9,552 nucleotides of DNA from Tissierellia bacterium. Its GTDB lineage: Bacteria > Bacillota_A > Clostridia > Tissierellales > Peptoniphilaceae. Numbering within the stretch: the first letter of the stretch is position 1; each line of letters begins with the position of its first letter. Location: the NCBI GenBank assembly GCA_012513395.1, contig JAAZCH010000032.1, forward strand, positions 1-9,552, written 5' to 3'. A program made the translations under genes and the position numbers. Positions 6,800 through 9,552 of the stretch are shown here, piece after piece. The notes beneath the pieces are model-generated. The model saw only the letters and a list, made by a program, of their open reading frames with translations. It did no database searches and was not told where the DNA came from.

Positions 6800-7843
6800 T
6801 TATATATATCTATTCGAAGTGGACTTTTTTAACCTATTCATAATGGCCATCCCTAGCCCCACTTCTTCTACACCTTCACAAATAATAACATCTACGTTTT
6901 GTCTATCTAATTCTCTCAAGTCTCGAAAGATTAAACTTCCAAAATTTTCCAAATCTGTAATGCTTCCCAAATTTTTAATTTCGATATTTTTATAATCTAT
7001 TTTTTCCAAAAACTCTGCCGTCGCCATCAGTCCGATTTTTTTATCTTCATTTTTTTGAAGAAATGCATTTAACTTTTTTAACTTCTCGTCCATATTTCCA
7101 ACAAGTAAAAAAGCATCGGCTGATGGTGCATAGTGCTTATATTTTTGACCTGGAGATTTAGGAGTTTGTGTTTTTGTAAGTATGCCTTTATCCACTTCCA
7201 CAGTAGGTAAAAGTTTCCTAATCATTTCTAAGGTTATTGCCCCTGGTCTTAGAATTGTAGGGACTTCCCCCGTCATGTCTATAACGGTAGATTCTAATCC
7301 TACTAATGTATCTCCGCCGTCTATTATCAACTCAATCTTACTCTTTAAGTCTTCATAGCAAGTTTTTGCGTCTGTAGGACTGGGTCTACCTGAAATATTT
7401 GCAGATGGTGCCGCTATGGGAGTTTCACTTAAATTAATTAGCTCTAGTGCTATTTCATTTTTAGGCATTCTTATAGCCACAGTGTCCAGCCCGCCACTTA
7501 TGATATCTGGAACAATCTTACTTTTATTAAAAATAATCGTAAGAGGTCCTGGCCAAAATTCTTCCATTAGCAATTTTGCATCCTCAGGAATGTTTTCAAC
7601 TAACGGATTTAGCATTCTCATGTGAGAAATATGTAAAATTAATGGATTATCTTGGGGTCTACCCTTGGCGATAAATATTTTTTCTACTGCTTTTTCATTT
7701 AGACCATCAGCGCCTAATCCATATACAGTCTCTGTAGGAAAAGCTACTAATTCTCCACTTTTAATTAAATCTCTAGCTTCTGTTAAATTTTCTATATTAC
7801 TTTTTTCTATTTTAAGAATTCTTGTTTTCATCCTATCCATCAT
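6800..7843 (-). CDS. sua5: L-threonylcarbamoyladenylate synthase (Sua5/YrdC with C-terminal Sua5 domain)
   Basis: Makes threonylcarbamoyl-AMP from threonine, bicarbonate and ATP, the first step of t6A at position 37 of ANN-decoding tRNAs; TsaB/D/E complete it. Two domains are seen: YrdC at ~18-205 with FPTETVYGLGADG (35-47), the KGRP site (60-63) and SANISGRPSPT (147-157), then the conserved linker SPGQKYKHYAP (230-240) and a Sua5 domain ending GLGMAIMNRLKKS (329-341). Three in-frame ATGs exist, at 7843, 7840 and 7831. The first has no ribosome site and its ATG overlaps a perfect TATAAT, so if that -10 box is used the first two ATGs are not transcribed. The true start is then probably Met5 at 7831 (343 residues), which has AGG directly before it. 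It leads the five-gene unit ending in wecB. Also known as ywlC/tsaC2. Confidence 0.95.
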   Translation of the reverse strand: MMDRMKTRILKIEKSNIENLTEARDLIKSGELVAFPTETVYGLGADGLNEKAVEKIFIAKGRPQDNPLILHISHMRMLNPLVENIPEDAKLLMEEFWPGPLTIIFNKSKIVPDIISGGLDTVAIRMPKNEIALELINLSETPIAAPSANISGRPSPTDAKTCYEDLKSKIELIIDGGDTLVGLESTVIDMTGEVPTILRPGAITLEMIRKLLPTVEVDKGILTKTQTPKSPGQKYKHYAPSADAFLLVGNMDEKLKKLNAFLQKNEDKKIGLMATAEFLEKIDYKNIEIKNLGSITDLENFGSLIFRDLRELDRQNVDVIICEGVEEVGLGMAIMNRLKKSTSNRYI

Positions 7844-7872
7844 TATAACATAGGAGATTATTATATTGTAAA
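7842..7872 (-). promoter_or_regulatory. Extended -10 promoter for the sua5-rpiB-upp-tagO-wecB unit
   Basis: On the minus strand TGTTATAAT (7850-7842) is a perfect extended -10 element (TGn followed by TATAAT). A TTTACA (7872-7867) lies 19 bases upstream, slightly far, but extended -10 promoters tolerate a weak -35. Only 38 bases separate the preceding terminator stem (ending at 7882) from the first sua5 ATG, so the promoter must lie here or overlap the hairpin. Transcription would start near 7835, after the first two sua5 ATG codons. Confidence 0.65.
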
Positions 7873-7881
7873 AGTTTTCTG

Positions 7882-7933
7882 AAAAAATGGGAACCCTCGC
7901 TCCTAATTTTCGTCAAGAGGGTTCCCATTTTTT
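7882..7933 (-). terminator. Intrinsic terminator closing the CNNM/CorC gene, sequence-symmetric
   Basis: Perfect 17-base inverted repeat, arms 7882-7898 and 7917-7933, with an 18-base loop. The core is GGGAACCCTC/GAGGGTTCCC, flanked by A6 on one side and T6 on the other, so it could terminate in either direction. Read on the minus strand, the 5' arm encodes the end of the upstream protein (residues KNGNPL), and its TAG stop (7905-7903) lies in the loop. Confidence 0.93.
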
Positions 7934-9255
7934 GAATTTTCTCTAATTGTTAATAAGATTTCAGATATTCTCTTATCATCTACCTTTAAAACTTCTATAA
8001 TATAATCTTCTTCAGCTACTATTAATGGATCTTCAAAAAACTCTTCAGGGAAAAATCCTAGCTTCTCCACTGCAAATCCCCCAATGGTTTCATTAATATC
8101 GCTATCCAAATCAGTAAATAATTCGTCATTTATAGTTTTAAGCTCTACTGAACCGTCAATTGTGTATTTGTTTTTTCCTATCTTGGTAATTTTACCTCGA
8201 TCAGCATCGTATTCGTCTTCTATTTCTCCTACTACTTCTTCTACGATATCTTCAATAGTCACAAGTCCTGATATTCCACCATACTCGTCTACTAATAAAG
8301 CCATGTAGTTTTTAGTATTTCTAAGCTCGTATAAAAGTAGTCCAATCTTTTTAGACTCTGGAACAAAATACGCTTCCTTAATCACATCATCAATATTTAT
8401 GAATTGGTATTTGTTTTTCTCAAGCTCTATAAAAAGATCCTTTATATATACGATTCCCAATACATCATCTTTATTTTCTCCATATACGGGAATTCTAGAA
8501 TGTCCTTTGGATAAAATTTCATTTACAGTATCTAACCCAAAGTCTTTGTATTCCACCATGAAGATCTCAGTCCTAGGAGTCATTATCTCATATGCCGCAC
8601 TGTCATCGAATTCAAAGATATTTATCATCATGTCCTTTCCTTGGGCATCGATAACACCTTGCTCCTGACTTACAGTAATATAAGATTTTAATTCCTCTTC
8701 CGAAATTTTTTCTTCAATATCTTCTGAATACATCCCTAAAATTTTCAATACAATCTTAGTGGAAACAGATAAAAGTGCAGAGAATGGTTTTACAAGCTTA
8801 GATAACAAACTGATAAATCTTGCTAGTGCCGTAGCCACGCCCTCTGAGTTTTGCAAAGCTATACGCTTAGGAACTAACTCTCCAAAAACCAATGAGATGT
8901 ACGCTATTATCAGCGTTATAAGTGGAACAGCTACCGCTTCTCCAGAAGGAATTCCTATGCCAGATAAAAACTTTCCTAGTCCACTTGCCATTGAAGTAGC
9001 TGCAGATGATGCAGAAAGCATCCCAGCAAAAGTAATACCAACTTGTATCGTAGATAAAAATCTAGTTTGATCATCCAAAAGGGTTACTAAGGTTTTCGCC
9101 TTCTTGTCTCCCTCTTCTGCCATTGAATTAATTTTGTTTCTGTTTAATGAGACAACTGCCATTTCTGTCGCCGCAAATATAGCGTTAAATCCTGTCAAAA
9201 TAATTATCAACACTATTTGCGGCCAAATACTACCAGAACCTCCGTAATCTTCCAT
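7903..9255 (-). CDS. CNNM-domain, CBS-pair, CorC_HlyC membrane protein (hemolysin/CorC family)
   Basis: Membrane protein of 450 residues in the CNNM/CorC family, members of which export or regulate Mg2+ (and sometimes other divalent cations); the old name hemolysin C should not be read as toxin. Domain order: CNNM (DUF21) transmembrane domain ~11-195, with GFNAIFAATEMAVVSLNR (22-39), helices near 68-95 and 107-125, and FGELVPKRIALQ (124-135); a CBS pair ~218-345 with MTPRTEI (225-231), HSRIPVYGEN (252-261), and DEYGGISGLVTIEDIVEEVVGEIEDEYD (323-350); and a C-terminal CorC_HlyC domain ~358-437. Length and order are complete. The start is well supported by GGAGG six bases upstream. It is probably transcribed alone: a strong terminator follows and a promoter-like sequence precedes it. 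Which ion it handles cannot be told here. Confidence 0.94.
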   Translation of the reverse strand: MEDYGGSGSIWPQIVLIIILTGFNAIFAATEMAVVSLNRNKINSMAEEGDKKAKTLVTLLDDQTRFLSTIQVGITFAGMLSASSAATSMASGLGKFLSGIGIPSGEAVAVPLITLIIAYISLVFGELVPKRIALQNSEGVATALARFISLLSKLVKPFSALLSVSTKIVLKILGMYSEDIEEKISEEELKSYITVSQEQGVIDAQGKDMMINIFEFDDSAAYEIMTPRTEIFMVEYKDFGLDTVNEILSKGHSRIPVYGENKDDVLGIVYIKDLFIELEKNKYQFINIDDVIKEAYFVPESKKIGLLLYELRNTKNYMALLVDEYGGISGLVTIEDIVEEVVGEIEDEYDADRGKITKIGKNKYTIDGSVELKTINDELFTDLDSDINETIGGFAVEKLGFFPEEFFEDPLIVAEEDYIIEVLKVDDKRISEILLTIRENSKNGNPLDEN

Positions 9256-9284
9256 TAAAAACCTCCGTTTTGTAAATTACTACA

Positions 9285-9313
9285 ATTATATATCAGATAT
9301 GCAAAATATTAAA
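9285..9313 (-). promoter_or_regulatory. Possible promoter for the CNNM/CorC gene
   Basis: Minus-strand TATAAT (9290-9285) with TTTAAT (9313-9308) 17 bases upstream, only three of six -35 matches. It would give a leader of about 22 bases carrying the GGAGG ribosome site. No terminator is visible between the PAP2 gene and this point, so read-through from upstream is also possible. Confidence 0.4.
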
Positions 9314-9323
9314 GTATTTATAT

Positions 9324-9552
9324 TTATTGTGTTAGTGTAGATTTCTTTAAAATTTCTGTAGAAAAATGATAAAAGAAATATGCTGCCAAAAAACCACCCA
9401 CTACATCGCTGATATAATGAACTCCTAAATACACTCTACTCATACCCATTATCCCAGAAATCATTATAGCTATGGAATAATACAGACTTTTTGTCTTGGC
9501 ATCTTTGTCTTTGCTAAAATAATATGCCAAAAACAAATATATACATGTATTA
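9324..9552 (-). CDS. PAP2-family membrane phosphatase (partial, N-terminus off window)
   Basis: C-terminal fragment; the frame is open through base 9552 with codons upstream of the TTG at 9536 still in frame, so that TTG should not be taken as the start. The visible ~75 residues contain the third PAP2 signature motif SRVYLGVHYISDVVGG (SR-X5-H-X3-D, with the nucleophile-assisting His and Asp), flanked by hydrophobic segments. These proteins dephosphorylate lipid phosphates; in Bacillota they often act as undecaprenyl pyrophosphate or phosphatidylglycerophosphate phosphatases at the outer membrane face. The SGHTS motif and the first phosphatase motif are outside the window, so substrate and activity cannot be judged. 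It ends 68 bases before the CNNM/CorC start, with no clear terminator in the gap. Confidence 0.88.
   Translation of the reverse strand, partial: NTCIYLFLAYYFSKDKDAKTKSLYYSIAIMISGIMGMSRVYLGVHYISDVVGGFLAAYFFYHFSTEILKKSTLTQ

Noticed and set aside
7903..9255. Hemolysin or toxin reading of the CNNM/CorC protein
   Set aside because: The CNNM, CBS and CorC_HlyC architecture is that of divalent-cation transport-related proteins; the hemolysin name is historical.
9286..9306. Short palindrome ATATC-T-GATAT near 9290-9300 as a terminator or operator
   Set aside because: Five A/T-rich base pairs with a one-base loop and no T-run; expected by chance in such AT-rich DNA.
9324..9536. A complete 70-residue gene starting at the TTG at 9536
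   Set aside because: The frame is open upstream to the window edge, and the PAP2 family needs more N-terminal sequence containing its first two motifs.

Overview
The window is a compact, AT-rich, entirely ordinary-looking piece of a bacterial chromosome, with every gene on the minus strand, so transcription runs from high to low coordinates. The low G+C, strong AGGAGG-type ribosome binding sites, intrinsic terminators, VanW-domain surface protein, YlxP, and a TagO/MnaA pair point to Bacillota. An anaerobic Clostridia or Tissierellia member is my best guess, but that is inference from gene content and style, not a marker gene.

Layout in the direction of transcription. (1) 9552-9324 is the C-terminal part of a PAP2-family phosphatase whose N-terminus lies off the window. 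(2) 9255-7903 is a CNNM/CBS/CorC_HlyC membrane protein, closed by a very strong hairpin (7882-7933) that overlaps the end of the gene. (3) 7843-3485 is a five-gene transcription unit, sua5-rpiB-upp-tagO(wecA)-wecB(mnaA), with a promoter squeezed between the preceding terminator and the first start codon, and an intrinsic terminator at 3461-3485. (4) 3332 to the window start is a second five-gene unit, queG-ylxP-nth-vanW-DUF3842, in which genes overlap or lie within a few bases of each other; the last gene runs off the left edge.

How the genes work together. Unit 3 mixes housekeeping (t6A37 tRNA modification by Sua5, pentose phosphate isomerisation by RpiB, uracil salvage by Upp) with the first two steps of a cell-wall glycopolymer pathway: TagO loads GlcNAc-1-P on undecaprenyl phosphate, and WecB supplies UDP-ManNAc. 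Unit 4 joins tRNA queuosine maturation (QueG), a probable ribosome-associated protein (YlxP), base-excision repair (Nth) and a surface VanW/G5-like protein, ending with an uncharacterised DUF3842 protein.

I found no mobile element, CRISPR array, tRNA, rRNA, phage gene or toxin-antitoxin pair. No exotic new system is evident. The points most worth a second look are regulatory: -10 boxes placed so close to the sua5 and queG start codons that near-leaderless transcripts are implied, and a terminator whose 5' arm is coding sequence with the stop codon in its loop.
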